The notes under the pieces are model-generated. The model made no database searches, was not told the DNA's origin, and saw nothing but the letters and a program-made list of their open reading frames with translations. Position numbers and translations under genes: made by a program. From Bradyrhizobium quebecense (GTDB lineage Bacteria; Pseudomonadota; Alphaproteobacteria; Rhizobiales; Xanthobacteraceae): DNA of 64,000 nt. Shown here in pieces: positions 19,042-26,636 of the stretch. The stretch covers positions 2,170,001-2,234,000 of the forward strand of contig NZ_CP088022.1 of the NCBI RefSeq assembly GCF_013373795.3, given 5' to 3'. The stretch's first letter is position 1. The number at the start of each line of letters is the position of its first letter.

Positions 19042-19428
19042 TCCGGATCACTACGACAGCCCGGAACAGACCTCTGTGAAGCAGATCACATCTGCCGCTT
19101 TTTCTTTGTGGCGGCTTCGCGGGAACGACCCGGCGGATTCCGGGTTGTCTTCGCTCGGGGAAGATACGGCGACGATGGCTCGAGAGTTTCAGACAGTGCG
19201 ACTTGGACTTGGCCTTGGGCTTGGCCGGGCAGGCGCCGTGGACCGCCGCTGGCTGGCGTCGCTTGTCGAAGCCATGGAGCAGGCGGCGCGACCGGAGGCC
19301 CGGAACGTTCCTTGCGACATCAGCCTGATTTCGGCCGCCGCGGCTCACCTGGCGCGCCCGGCGCCGACCTTCACCCATTGCGGCTCGGCCTACAGTCTGC
19401 GCAACTAACGGTACCCGTTCCTTCAGGG
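19042..19428. other. Stretch without a supported gene between dnaB region and cfa
   Basis: A plus-strand open frame (19076-19408) covers most of it but has a low-complexity part (LGLGLGLG, from repeated CTTGG units) and no domain. A minus-strand frame is Arg-rich and looks like a shadow. I see no gene that I can support. It could be a decayed gene. Confidence 0.45.
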
Positions 19429-20682
19429 CTATTCGCCGGCGAGTTGCAGTCGGGGTTTTGCAGCGCCGGCTTCCTTGAGCCGGAGGCGGCCTTCCTCGTG
19501 CCCGATATAGTCACGGGTCATCGGCACGATGCCCTGACGCTTGGTCAGCTGCAGCTGGAAATTCATCATGTTCTGCACCCGGAACGACATCTCCGAGGCC
19601 GCCAGATAGAATTCCCACATCCGGGCAAAGGTCTCGTCGTAGAGCCGCACGGCTTCCTCGCGCCGCGCCATGAAGCGGTCGCGCCACGCCTTCAGCGTCT
19701 CCGCATAGTGCAGGCGCAGGATCTCCATGTCGCAGATCAGCAGTCCGGCCTTCTCGATCGCCGGCATGACCTCGGAGAGCGCCGGAATGTAGCCGCCGGG
19801 GAAGATGTATTTCCGGATCCAGGGGCTGGTGACATCGGGACCGGTTGAGCGGCCGATCGAGTGCAGCAGCATGACGCCGTCATCGCTCAGCAGCTCGGCG
19901 CAGCGCTTGAAGAAGGTTTCGTAAAAGGCGACCCCGACATGCTCGAACATGCCGACCGAGACGATGCGGTCGAACGGTCCGGGGATGTCGCGGTAGTCCT
20001 GCAGCAGGAAACGCGCCGAGTGCGCCAGGCTCTTCTCCGCCGCCCGGGCGTTGGAAATCTGCAGCTGCTCGGTCGACAGCGTGACGCCGGTGACGTCGGC
20101 GCCGCTCATCTCGGCGAGATAGAGCCCCAGTCCGCCCCAGCCGGAACCGATGTCGAGGACGCGGTCGCCGGGCTTGATCAGGAGTTTTGCGGCGAGGTGG
20201 CGCTTCTTGGCGAGTTGGGCGTCGTCCAGCGTCGCGTCCGGCGTCTCGAAATAGGCGCAGCTGTATTGCTTGTTAGCATCGAGGAAGAGGGAATAGAGGC
20301 GGCCGTCGAGGTCGTAATGACGGGCGACATTGCTCCGGGACCGCCCGCGCACATTGAGCTGCTGGGCGCGCCGCCCGAGGAAACGAACCCAGGCCTGCAT
20401 CCTGGCAAAGTTCGGCAACATGGCCGCCTGGCCCATCAGGACAGCCAGCACGTCGGCGATGGTGCCTTGCTCCACCACGAAGGTGCCGTCCATGAAGGCT
20501 TCGCCGAGGTAAAGCTCGGGATCGACCAGAATGCGCAGTTCGGCGGCCCTGGTCATGAACCGTGCGGCGACGGGAATGCCCGTGCCGTCACCACAGGTGA
20601 ATTTGGCGCCGCTCGCGGTCGTGAACGTGATCGAACCGCGGCGGATGAAGCGCCCCAAGCAAAATCGCAACAATCGGTCCAT
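19429..20682 (-). CDS. cfa: Cyclopropane-fatty-acyl-phospholipid synthase
   Basis: A 417-residue SAM-dependent enzyme that adds a methylene across the double bond of unsaturated membrane acyl chains. The N-terminal lipid-binding half contains LYLGEAFMDGTFVVEQGTIA. The methyltransferase core has RVLDIGSGWGGLGLYLAEMS as the SAM site, then ARFLLQDYRDIPGPFDRIVS and SVGMFEHVGVAFYETFF. Active-site residues in IFPGGYIPALSE and the C-terminal MRDREEA-type helices are present. The length matches the short Cfa class. It is divergent from the cytochrome-like gene; the 258-bp gap should hold both promoters. Confidence 0.94.
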   Translation of the reverse strand: MDRLLRFCLGRFIRRGSITFTTASGAKFTCGDGTGIPVAARFMTRAAELRILVDPELYLGEAFMDGTFVVEQGTIADVLAVLMGQAAMLPNFARMQAWVRFLGRRAQQLNVRGRSRSNVARHYDLDGRLYSLFLDANKQYSCAYFETPDATLDDAQLAKKRHLAAKLLIKPGDRVLDIGSGWGGLGLYLAEMSGADVTGVTLSTEQLQISNARAAEKSLAHSARFLLQDYRDIPGPFDRIVSVGMFEHVGVAFYETFFKRCAELLSDDGVMLLHSIGRSTGPDVTSPWIRKYIFPGGYIPALSEVMPAIEKAGLLICDMEILRLHYAETLKAWRDRFMARREEAVRLYDETFARMWEFYLAASEMSFRVQNMMNFQLQLTKRQGIVPMTRDYIGHEEGRLRLKEAGAAKPRLQLAGE

Positions 20683-20940
20683 CGAAGCACCAACGGAACG
20701 GCAAGCTGCACACTGACATCACTGGAGCTGATCACTCCAATGTGTCCCGAGTCTAAACATAGGTAGGGAATTGGATCGCGCTATTGCGTTGTGGTCAAAG
20801 CCGATATTCCAAAATGTGACAATTGCGTGGATGCGGCATGCGCGCGCTTCCATTCGCGCGATAATCGGATAAAAGGTGACCGCCGCAGCCGAACCATGAG
20901 GCGCAGGCGGCGATTTTTCCGGAATCTGGAGACTTAAGGA

Positions 20941-21912
20941 ATGTTGAGCCGAGCCCTCAGTCTGGCGACGGTGACGCTTCTGGTTGGCTGCCTGTCAGCC
21001 GTATCAGCGCAAGCGCAAAACCTCGAGGCCGGCAAAAGCCCCTCCCAGATCTTCGCCAACACCTGCACGGCCTGCCACAAGAGCCCGCGCGGTCTCTTGA
21101 AGACCGTGCCGGCCGGCTCGCTGCCGGGCTTCCTGCGCCAGCACTACACGACGTCGAGCGACATGGCCGGCGTGCTGGCGTCCTATCTGATCTCGAACGG
21201 CGCCAACGATCCGCGCTACCAGGCCAAGGATCAGCCCAAGGGGGCCAAGGGCCGGGACGGCCGCCAGGAGGCAAACCAGTCTCCGGAGCAGCCGGCCGAG
21301 CGCCCGTCTCGCCGCCAGCACCAGGGTGCCCCGCCGCAGGAAGGGGCCAAGGAAGGCGTGAAGGACGGTGCGAAGCCCGACGCCGACGGTTTGAATCCCG
21401 AAGCACGTGCCGCGCACCGCGGCCGGCGCATGGCGCGTCCGAGCGAGACGCCTGATGGTGCCAAGCCGGACGATGGCCAGACCCCGCAGGCCGCCGGTGA
21501 GGGCAGGCCGTCGCGCCAGAAGCATGGCCGTCGCGGCAAGCCGGTCGAGGAGCCGAAGTCCGACGAGTCGCCCAAGGGCGAGGCGGCGGGCGACGAGCCC
21601 AAATCCCAGACCGCCATCAAGCGCGAAGACAAGGGTGAGGCCGAGAAGCCGGCGAAGCCAGCCAGCCAGCCCGACACCGCCAAGGTCGATGCGCCCAAGG
21701 GCAATGTGGGCAGCGAGCCGGCTGCCGTGCGATCCGACCCGGTTCCGCAGGTCACGCCCGCGGCTCCCGCCGCTTCCCCTGCGCCCGAGCCGGCCGCTGC
21801 CGCATCTCCCGCGCCGGCGCCCGCCGCGCCGCCGGTAACCGCGGCCGCGCCGCCGCCGCCGCCCCCAACGACGCCGGGCTCCGGTCCGCCGGAAGCGCCG
21901 ACCTCGAAGTAA
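20941..21912 (+). CDS. Exported c-type-cytochrome-like protein with long Pro/Ala/Lys tail
   Basis: A 323-residue protein in three parts: a signal peptide, a short haem domain of about 70 residues with one CxxCH (C42-C45-H46 in NTCTACHKSPRG), and about 230 residues of low-complexity sequence. The haem domain ends SSDMAGVLASYLISNG, where a Met could be the distal ligand. The tail is rich in Lys, Glu, Pro and Ala and ends in Pro runs (AAAPPPPPPTTPGSG). The N-terminus has both a lipobox-like LVGC (14-17) and a type I site after AQA at 25, so lipid anchoring is possible. The partner is unknown and no oxidase or reductase gene is adjacent. Confidence 0.75.
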   Translation: MLSRALSLATVTLLVGCLSAVSAQAQNLEAGKSPSQIFANTCTACHKSPRGLLKTVPAGSLPGFLRQHYTTSSDMAGVLASYLISNGANDPRYQAKDQPKGAKGRDGRQEANQSPEQPAERPSRRQHQGAPPQEGAKEGVKDGAKPDADGLNPEARAAHRGRRMARPSETPDGAKPDDGQTPQAAGEGRPSRQKHGRRGKPVEEPKSDESPKGEAAGDEPKSQTAIKREDKGEAEKPAKPASQPDTAKVDAPKGNVGSEPAAVRSDPVPQVTPAAPAASPAPEPAAAASPAPAPAAPPVTAAAPPPPPPTTPGSGPPEAPTSK

Positions 21913-21948
21913 TCGCCAACGCCGGGCCGTGAGGTCCGGCGTTATCAT

Positions 21949-21978
21949 TTGACAGCCACTAGAGTAAAACTCTAGAGT
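21949..21978 (+). promoter_or_regulatory. Predicted promoter with overlapping operator of the TetR-PaaI operon
   Basis: TTGACA at 21949-21954 could be a -35 box, with TAGAGT at 21973-21978 as the -10 at 18-bp spacing. Overlapping these is the perfect inverted repeat CTAGAGT-AAA-ACTCTAG (21959-21975). A dimer bound here would block polymerase, which fits autorepression by the adjacent TetR protein. Predicted by eye. Confidence 0.6.
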
Positions 21979-22007
21979 ATTGATCTAGTCAGGACCGGAG
22001 AGCAGGG

Positions 22008-22613
22008 GTGAGTACGGCACGCGAAGATCTCCTGGCGGCGGGACTGGCAGTGTTCGACCGCGACGGGTTCGAGGGTGCGACGGTGGCCGAGATCCGCTCC
22101 CGCGCCCGTGCGTCCAACGGCAGCTTCTTTCATTTCTTCACCTCGAAGAAGCAGCTCGCCGGAACCCTGTTCCTGGAGATCCTGCAGACCTATCACGCCG
22201 CGATCATCACCGCGGTCAACGATACGCACGGCGCCGGCGAGGGCGTTGCGCGGCTGATCCGCGCCCATCTCGATTGGGTCGTGACCTTCAGGCGCGAGGC
22301 GCGCTTCCTGTTCGAGATTTCGCGCAGCGAGTGGAGCGAGGAGGTGCGCGGCGCGCAGCGCACCGAGAACTCGCGGCTCACTGATGGCATCGAGCGCTGG
22401 CGCGCGCCGCTGCTCGCGCGCGGCGAGCTGCTGCCGATGAGCGCGACACTGTTCTTCAGCCAGATCATCGGGCCGGCGCAGGTCTTTTGCCGCGCCTATC
22501 TGTCGGGCCGCCATCCGGGTGATCCGCGCGAACAGGTCGAGACGCTGATCGCCTGCGCGATCCGCGCGGTGGTGGCGCCGGGTGCGCAGGAGCGAGCAGG
22601 AGGGACGTCATGA
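22008..22613 (+). CDS. TetR family transcriptional regulator
   Basis: A 201-residue repressor starting at a GTG (22008) with GGAG upstream. The N-terminal helix-turn-helix reads LLAAGLAVFDRDGFEGATVA, EIRSRARASNGSFFHFFTSK and KQLAGTLFLE, the standard TetR pattern. The C-terminal ligand domain contains FRREARFLFEISRSEWSEEV. Its stop overlaps the start of the PaaI-like thioesterase by 4 bp (ATGA), so the two are translationally coupled. The inverted repeat in its own promoter suggests autorepression. The inducer may be an acyl-CoA or related acid given the partner gene; that is inference. Confidence 0.88.
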   Translation: MSTAREDLLAAGLAVFDRDGFEGATVAEIRSRARASNGSFFHFFTSKKQLAGTLFLEILQTYHAAIITAVNDTHGAGEGVARLIRAHLDWVVTFRREARFLFEISRSEWSEEVRGAQRTENSRLTDGIERWRAPLLARGELLPMSATLFFSQIIGPAQVFCRAYLSGRHPGDPREQVETLIACAIRAVVAPGAQERAGGTS

Positions 22614-23071
22614 GCGAGATCGATCCGGACTTTGCGCCGATTGCGACGCGAATTCGCGACAATGTCGGCCGTCAGGGCTTCATGGGTCTTGTCGGTGCTG
22701 AAGTGGCCGAGCTGTCGCGCGGCGCGTGCACGCTCGCGGTCGACCGGCGGCCTGAGCTGTTGCAGCAGCACGGCCTGTTTCACGGCGGGGTGACGGCGTT
22801 CCTGGTCGACAACGCCACCACGATTGCGGCGGCGACGTCGCGTGGCCAGCCGGCGCTGACGGCCGAGTACAAGCTGAACCTGCTGTCGCCGGCATCGGGC
22901 GATCGCCTGATCTGCCGGGCGCGCGTGATCAAGCCCGGGCGTCAGGTCGCCGTCGTCGCAGCCGACGTGTTCTGCGTCATCGACGGCAAGGAGAAGCACA
23001 CCGCGACGGCGCTCGCGTCGATCGCGATGCTCGACGATCAGGCGGCGGCACGAATCCAAAGCCCGGCCTGA
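22610..23071 (+). CDS. PaaI family hotdog thioesterase
   Basis: A 153-residue hotdog-fold acyl-CoA thioesterase. The family core is HGLFHGGVTAFLVDNATTIA (the HGG region with an Asp in place of the common Glu/Asp), then LTAEYKLNLLSPASGDRLIC and a final strand RQVAVVAADVFCVIDGKEK. It would hydrolyse aromatic or medium-chain acyl-CoAs in the cytoplasm. It is the second gene of the TetR operon. Its stop codon falls inside a strong hairpin shared with the convergent rplI gene. Confidence 0.88.
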   Translation: MSEIDPDFAPIATRIRDNVGRQGFMGLVGAEVAELSRGACTLAVDRRPELLQQHGLFHGGVTAFLVDNATTIAAATSRGQPALTAEYKLNLLSPASGDRLICRARVIKPGRQVAVVAADVFCVIDGKEKHTATALASIAMLDDQAAARIQSPA

Positions 23072-23084
23072 TGGGGCCGGGCTT
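23059..23084. terminator. Hairpin between convergent PaaI-like gene and rplI
   Basis: AAGCCCGGCC at 23059-23068 pairs with GGCCGGGCTT at 23075-23084 around a 6-nt loop. The TGA of the upstream gene forms the start of the loop. Placed between two converging genes, it could stop transcription from both sides, although no T-run follows. Confidence 0.55.
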
Positions 23085-23110
23085 CAGTCGGTGGAGGGAT
23101 GCAGAGACGC

Positions 23111-23713
23111 TTACTTCTCTTCGGCAGCCGGAGCCGGCGCGGCTTCGTCGTCGTGCTGGGCTTCCGGATCGAAGAATTCGCCGGCGGCGGCGAGCGCCTC
23201 GGCGGCGGCGTCCTGGTCTTCCTGGCGGGTCGAGATGTCCTCGCCGCGCTTGATGCGCTCGGCCTCTTCGGCGGAGCGGGCGACCGTCACGGTGACGCTG
23301 GTCTCGACCTCAGGGTGGACGGCGATGGTCACCTTCTGCGCGCCGATCACCTTGATCGGCGAGTCGAGCCAGACCTGCGGACGGGCAACCGTCACGCCGT
23401 CGGCGGCGAGTGCGGTGACGATGTCGCGCACCGTGACCGAGCCGAACAGCTGGCCGGACTCGGAGGCCTGGCGGATGATGATGATGTCGCGGCCGTCGAT
23501 CTTCTCGGCGACCACGGCGGCCTCACCCTTGGCCTTGATGTTGTTGGCCTCGAGCTCGGCCTTCATGCCGTCATACTTGGCGCGGTTCGCCTCGGTGGCG
23601 CGCAGCGCCTTGCCGCGCTTCAGCAGGAAATTGCGGGCGAACCCGTCCTTGACGCGCACGACTTCGCCCATCTGGCCAAGCTTGGCAACGCGTTCCAGCA
23701 GAATGACTTCCAT
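23111..23713 (-). CDS. rplI: 50S ribosomal protein bL9
   Basis: A 200-residue L9. The N-terminal domain is textbook: [20 protein letters not shown] then [20 protein letters not shown]. The long helix and C-terminal domain follow. The last 45 or so residues (after [14 protein letters not shown]) form an acidic, Ala/Glu-rich extension beyond the roughly 150 residues of E. coli L9, common in Rhizobiales. It is the last gene of the rpsF-rpsR-DUF2232-rplI cluster, 52 bp after the membrane protein. Confidence 0.97.
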   Translation of the reverse strand: MEVILLERVAKLGQMGEVVRVKDGFARNFLLKRGKALRATEANRAKYDGMKAELEANNIKAKGEAAVVAEKIDGRDIIIIRQASESGQLFGSVTVRDIVTALAADGVTVARPQVWLDSPIKVIGAQKVTIAVHPEVETSVTVTVARSAEEAERIKRGEDISTRQEDQDAAAEALAAAGEFFDPEAQHDDEAAPAPAAEEK

Positions 23714-23765
23714 TTTCGTTCTCCTTTAGAGGCTAAGTATCGGGGTTAAGTGGTTGGATCGAATC

Positions 23766-24734
23766 TCACTCCGCCGGCAAAGGCGGCGGTCTGGTTTGCA
23801 GATAGCGCTGGCGCAGTCCGAACACGGCATCGGCAATGCCGAGCGCGAACATCGCGACGATCGGCCAGCCGAACATGACGACGACCGCATAGACGCCGCT
23901 GAGCCAGAAGCCGCGATTGGCGAGCGACAGCGTCAGCGTATGCAGAACGGCGAAGCCGACGAACGCATAGGCGATGACGAGCGCCGCGGTGACGATCTGC
24001 GCCAGCAGCGCAGGCATCCCGCCGACGAAGCAGATGGCTACCGCCACCGACAGCGCGACCAGCGTCATGGCGGGGAGCGCGGTAGTGCGGAAATCCGGCC
24101 ACGGCCGATTCAGCCGCCCGGAGGTTTGTGCGATCTTGCCGGCGAGCCACAGGCTCAGCGTCAGCGTGACCATCGCGAGGATCGTTGCGGCGAGCGGCGC
24201 GAGGATCACCAGCATGTCGACCAATCGTTCGATATCACCGCTGGGCAGCCCTTCGCCAGTGGTCAGCACCTTCAGCAGGCCGCGCCGCAAGGTGCCGGTG
24301 ACTGTGTCGGCATCCGACCCGAGCGTCAGCAGCGCGGCGGCCGTGGTGATGACGGCGAAGGCCGCAACCCAGAGCAGGATACGGCCGACGGGATACCATT
24401 CGAGCACAGGCGGTTGCTGGGTGGTGCCGTCGCCGGCTGCGCCCGCGATCGGTCGTCCGAGCAGCGCGAGGTGGCCGAGCCACCAGCCGGGCAGGGCGAC
24501 CATCATCGCAAACGCGATGCAATAGGGAAGTCCGAAGATCACGCCGAGGACGGAGGCGGCAGCGACGCCGCCGATGGCGGCGGTAAGCGGTCCCCACGCG
24601 AGTGCCGACACCATCAGCGGCAGCGGCGCCAGAAAGTACAGCAGCAACGAGATCAGCGCGCCCGAACTGATCGAGGCGAACATCAGCGCCGACGCGGCGC
24701 CGGCTGCAAGTGCGACTATGAGTATTGCGATCAT
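23766..24734 (-). CDS. DUF2232 integral membrane protein
   Basis: A 322-residue protein with about eight transmembrane helices, for example IAILIVALAAGAASALMFAS, ILLWVAAFAVITTAAALLTL and TILAMVTLTLSLWLAGKIAQ. It contains the DUF2232/YybS-like pattern PALLAQIVTAALVIAYAFVG then FAVLHTLTLSLANRGFWLSG. Its function is unknown, but it sits between rpsR and rplI in many alphaproteobacteria, which suggests a conserved link to growth or envelope synthesis. It is separated from rpsR by a GC-rich hairpin, so its expression may be lower than that of the ribosomal genes. Confidence 0.88.
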   Translation of the reverse strand: MIAILIVALAAGAASALMFASISSGALISLLLYFLAPLPLMVSALAWGPLTAAIGGVAAASVLGVIFGLPYCIAFAMMVALPGWWLGHLALLGRPIAGAAGDGTTQQPPVLEWYPVGRILLWVAAFAVITTAAALLTLGSDADTVTGTLRRGLLKVLTTGEGLPSGDIERLVDMLVILAPLAATILAMVTLTLSLWLAGKIAQTSGRLNRPWPDFRTTALPAMTLVALSVAVAICFVGGMPALLAQIVTAALVIAYAFVGFAVLHTLTLSLANRGFWLSGVYAVVVMFGWPIVAMFALGIADAVFGLRQRYLQTRPPPLPAE

Positions 24735-24827
24735 CAGCTGTCCCGCTCCTTTCGAGCGGTTAGAGGTTCCCTGTCGAGAACCCCAACCATCGGCGACCGG
24801 ACGACCCGGAAGCCTTATGAGAACAAG

Positions 24828-24853
24828 CGGCCGGCGGCACGAGCCGCCGGCCG
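24828..24853 (-). terminator. Hairpin after rpsR, possible partial terminator
   Basis: Perfect 11-bp stem CGGCCGGCGGC / GCCGCCGGCCG with an ACGA loop on the plus strand, 8 bp after the rpsR stop. On the transcribed strand it is followed by CTTGTTCTC. It could reduce read-through into the DUF2232 gene and rplI. Confidence 0.55.
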
Positions 24854-24860
24854 GAAACGA

Positions 24861-25100
24861 TTACCTGATCACGTAGGGCAGCAAGCCGAGGAAGCGCGCG
24901 CGCTTGATGGCGCGGGCGAGCTCACGCTGCTTCTTGGCGGACACGGCCGTGATGCGGCTCGGCACAATCTTGCCGCGCTCGGAGACATAACGCATCAGCA
25001 GCTTGGAATCCTTGTAGTCGATCTTCGGCGCATTCGCGCCCGTGAACGGGCAAGACTTGCGACGACGGAAAAACGGACGGCGGGCACCAGCATCAGCCAT
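24861..25100 (-). CDS. rpsR: 30S ribosomal protein bS18
   Basis: A 79-residue S18 with the conserved [40 protein letters not shown] and [20 protein letters not shown] segments. It binds bS6 in the platform of the small subunit. It follows rpsF by 6 bp, so the two are co-translated. Confidence 0.98.
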   Translation of the reverse strand: MADAGARRPFFRRRKSCPFTGANAPKIDYKDSKLLMRYVSERGKIVPSRITAVSAKKQRELARAIKRARFLGLLPYVIR

Positions 25101-25106
25101 GATTCA

Positions 25107-25574
25107 TTACTCCTCGGTCGCAGCTTCTTCTTCGCGCGGACGGCGCGGGCCACGATCGCCGCGGAAGCCGCCGCCATCGCGATCACCACGGAAGCCGCCT
25201 TCGCGGTCGCCGCGGAAGCCACCGCCACGATCATCGCGCTCGCGGTCACGGTCGGCCTTGCGCATCATCGCGGACGGGCCTTCCTCGTGCTCTTCGACGC
25301 GCACGGTGAGATAGCGGATGACGTCTTCGCTGATCCGCTCCTGGCGCTCGATCTCGGTGACGACAGACGACGGTGCGTCGATGTTCATCAGCACGAAATG
25401 CGCCTTGCGATTCTTGTTCATGCGGTAGGTGAGGGAGCGCACGCCCCAGCTCTCGGTCTTGGTGACCTTGCCGCCGCCCTGTTCGACGATACCCGTCATC
25501 TGGGCCGTCAGTTCATCCACCTGCTGGGTGCTCGCATCCTGACGCGCGAGAAAAACATGCTCATAAAGAGGCAT
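25107..25574 (-). CDS. rpsF: 30S ribosomal protein bS6 with Arg-Gly-Asp-rich tail
   Basis: A 155-residue S6. The core begins [20 protein letters not shown] and includes [20 protein letters not shown], typical of the family. After residue 115 comes a repeated tail ([19 protein letters not shown] and further), encoded by tandem near-repeats of about 25 bp at roughly 25150-25235. Acidic and basic C-terminal extensions of S6 are common in alphaproteobacteria. The ATG at 25574 has AGGAAAGGAC upstream; a longer frame to 25751 lacks S6 character. Confidence 0.96.
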   Translation of the reverse strand: MPLYEHVFLARQDASTQQVDELTAQMTGIVEQGGGKVTKTESWGVRSLTYRMNKNRKAHFVLMNIDAPSSVVTEIERQERISEDVIRYLTVRVEEHEEGPSAMMRKADRDRERDDRGGGFRGDREGGFRGDRDGGGFRGDRGPRRPREEEAATEE

Positions 25575-25790
25575 GGTTGTCCTTTCCTGTGTTGGCGTGG
25601 TTTCCGGCGACAAGCCCTTCGAGACCTTCGGAAAGGACTCGAGCTGCTCAGAAGGCGGGAGCACGGGACGACAGGCCGACTGGCCTTGCCACATCAAAAT
25701 CAACTGGTGAATTTGCTGAGACCGTCCGTTCAGCTCCCGGCCGGAGCCCACGAATGGGGCACTTTATACGGATTTTGGTCGCGAAGGCAA
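25575..25790 (-). promoter_or_regulatory. Predicted rpsF promoter and long leader
   Basis: On the minus strand TTGCCT (25785-25790), 16 bp, then TATAAA (25763-25768) gives a convincing sigma-70-like promoter. Transcription from it would yield a leader of about 180 nt before rpsF. Leaders of rpsF in other bacteria bind the bS6-bS18 complex. I did not fold this one. Confidence 0.55.
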
Positions 25791-25876
25791 GGGTCCGCGG
25801 AGGGTTCTCGGCCTTTCGGATTTGCCACGGGTCGTAGCCCTCCGGGCCGTTCGCCGCAACTTCGCGCAGTTCCGTG

Positions 25877-25905
25877 TTGATTTCTTTGTTTGTATGTCAT
25901 ACAAA
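25877..25905 (+). promoter_or_regulatory. Predicted promoter and operator of the TetR-desaturase operon
   Basis: The 17-bp palindrome TTTGTATGTCATACAAA (25889-25905) is perfect apart from its central base. TTGATT at 25877-25882 and TACAAA at 25900-25905 could be the -35 and -10 boxes at 17 bp, so the operator fills the spacer and covers the -10. GGGAGG precedes the TetR start at 25926. Autorepression is the simplest reading. Confidence 0.62.
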
Positions 25906-25925
25906 TATGTCAGGGAGGATGATCA

Positions 25926-26636
25926 ATGGGTTCGGAGACCGCCAGCGGCGTGTCTGCGCCTGATCCAAAGCACGCGGTCCGCGCGACGCGGTCGGCGGGG
26001 CGCAAGATGCGCTCGCTGCTGCTCGATGCCGCCAGCCGCCTGTTCAAGGAGCGCGGGCTCTCGGGCACGTCGATCTCCGACATCGCCGCAGCCGCGGACG
26101 CCTTTCCGAGCCAGATCACCTATTACTTCCGCACCAAGGAGGCGCTGTTCGTCGAAGCCGCCAGCCGCGACATGCTTTACCTCGCGCGCGCGACCGAGCA
26201 GGCCGCCCTGAAGGCCCACACGCCGCGGGATTACACCCACGCTTTGGCCGAGACCGTGACCGCGACCGATACGGTCGCCTTCTTCGCCGAGGCCCTGACC
26301 CTGACACGGCGCCGGCAGGATCTCGCACCTTTGGTCGAGCGCACCATCGAGCGTCTGCACAGCGAAGGCGCGCGCGCCTATGCGGATCAGGTCGAGCGAC
26401 ACGGCTGGCGCTCGCTGCGCGCGCCCGAAGAGAGTTCGCGACGGTTCTGGGCGATTGCGATCGGCGTGATCGTCGAGGGCTTTGCGATGGGTCGCGCAGC
26501 CGAGGAGATGTGCCGCGAATTGCTGCGCGCGCTTGGCGAGCAGGCGACATCGACGTCGACGAATGATGGATCGCGGCTGCGCCTGGTCGGCGATCGCGAT
26601 CATTCACCCTCAACGGACGGGGAGACCAGCTCATGA
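25926..26636 (+). CDS. TetR family regulator linked to a fatty acid desaturase
   Basis: A 236-residue repressor. The helix-turn-helix region is MRSLLLDAASRLFKERGLSG, TSISDIAAAADAFPSQITYY, FRTKEALFVEAASRD. The C-terminal domain is larger than usual and has a charged disordered end (STSTNDGSRLRL and beyond). Its stop overlaps the desaturase start by 4 bp. TetR-desaturase pairs such as DesT in Pseudomonas sense acyl-CoA saturation. By analogy this protein may tune membrane unsaturation, but it need not be an orthologue. Confidence 0.88.
   Translation: MGSETASGVSAPDPKHAVRATRSAGRKMRSLLLDAASRLFKERGLSGTSISDIAAAADAFPSQITYYFRTKEALFVEAASRDMLYLARATEQAALKAHTPRDYTHALAETVTATDTVAFFAEALTLTRRRQDLAPLVERTIERLHSEGARAYADQVERHGWRSLRAPEESSRRFWAIAIGVIVEGFAMGRAAEEMCRELLRALGEQATSTSTNDGSRLRLVGDRDHSPSTDGETSS

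Noticed and set aside
18866..19378. 170-residue minus-strand ORF before cfa
   Set aside because: Dominated by Arg, Pro and Lys; looks like a frame shadow of low-complexity sequence.
23754..25880. 708-residue plus-strand frame over rpsR, rpsF and DUF2232
   Set aside because: Its composition is Arg/Glu/His-rich and it runs opposite three certain genes; no motif supports it.
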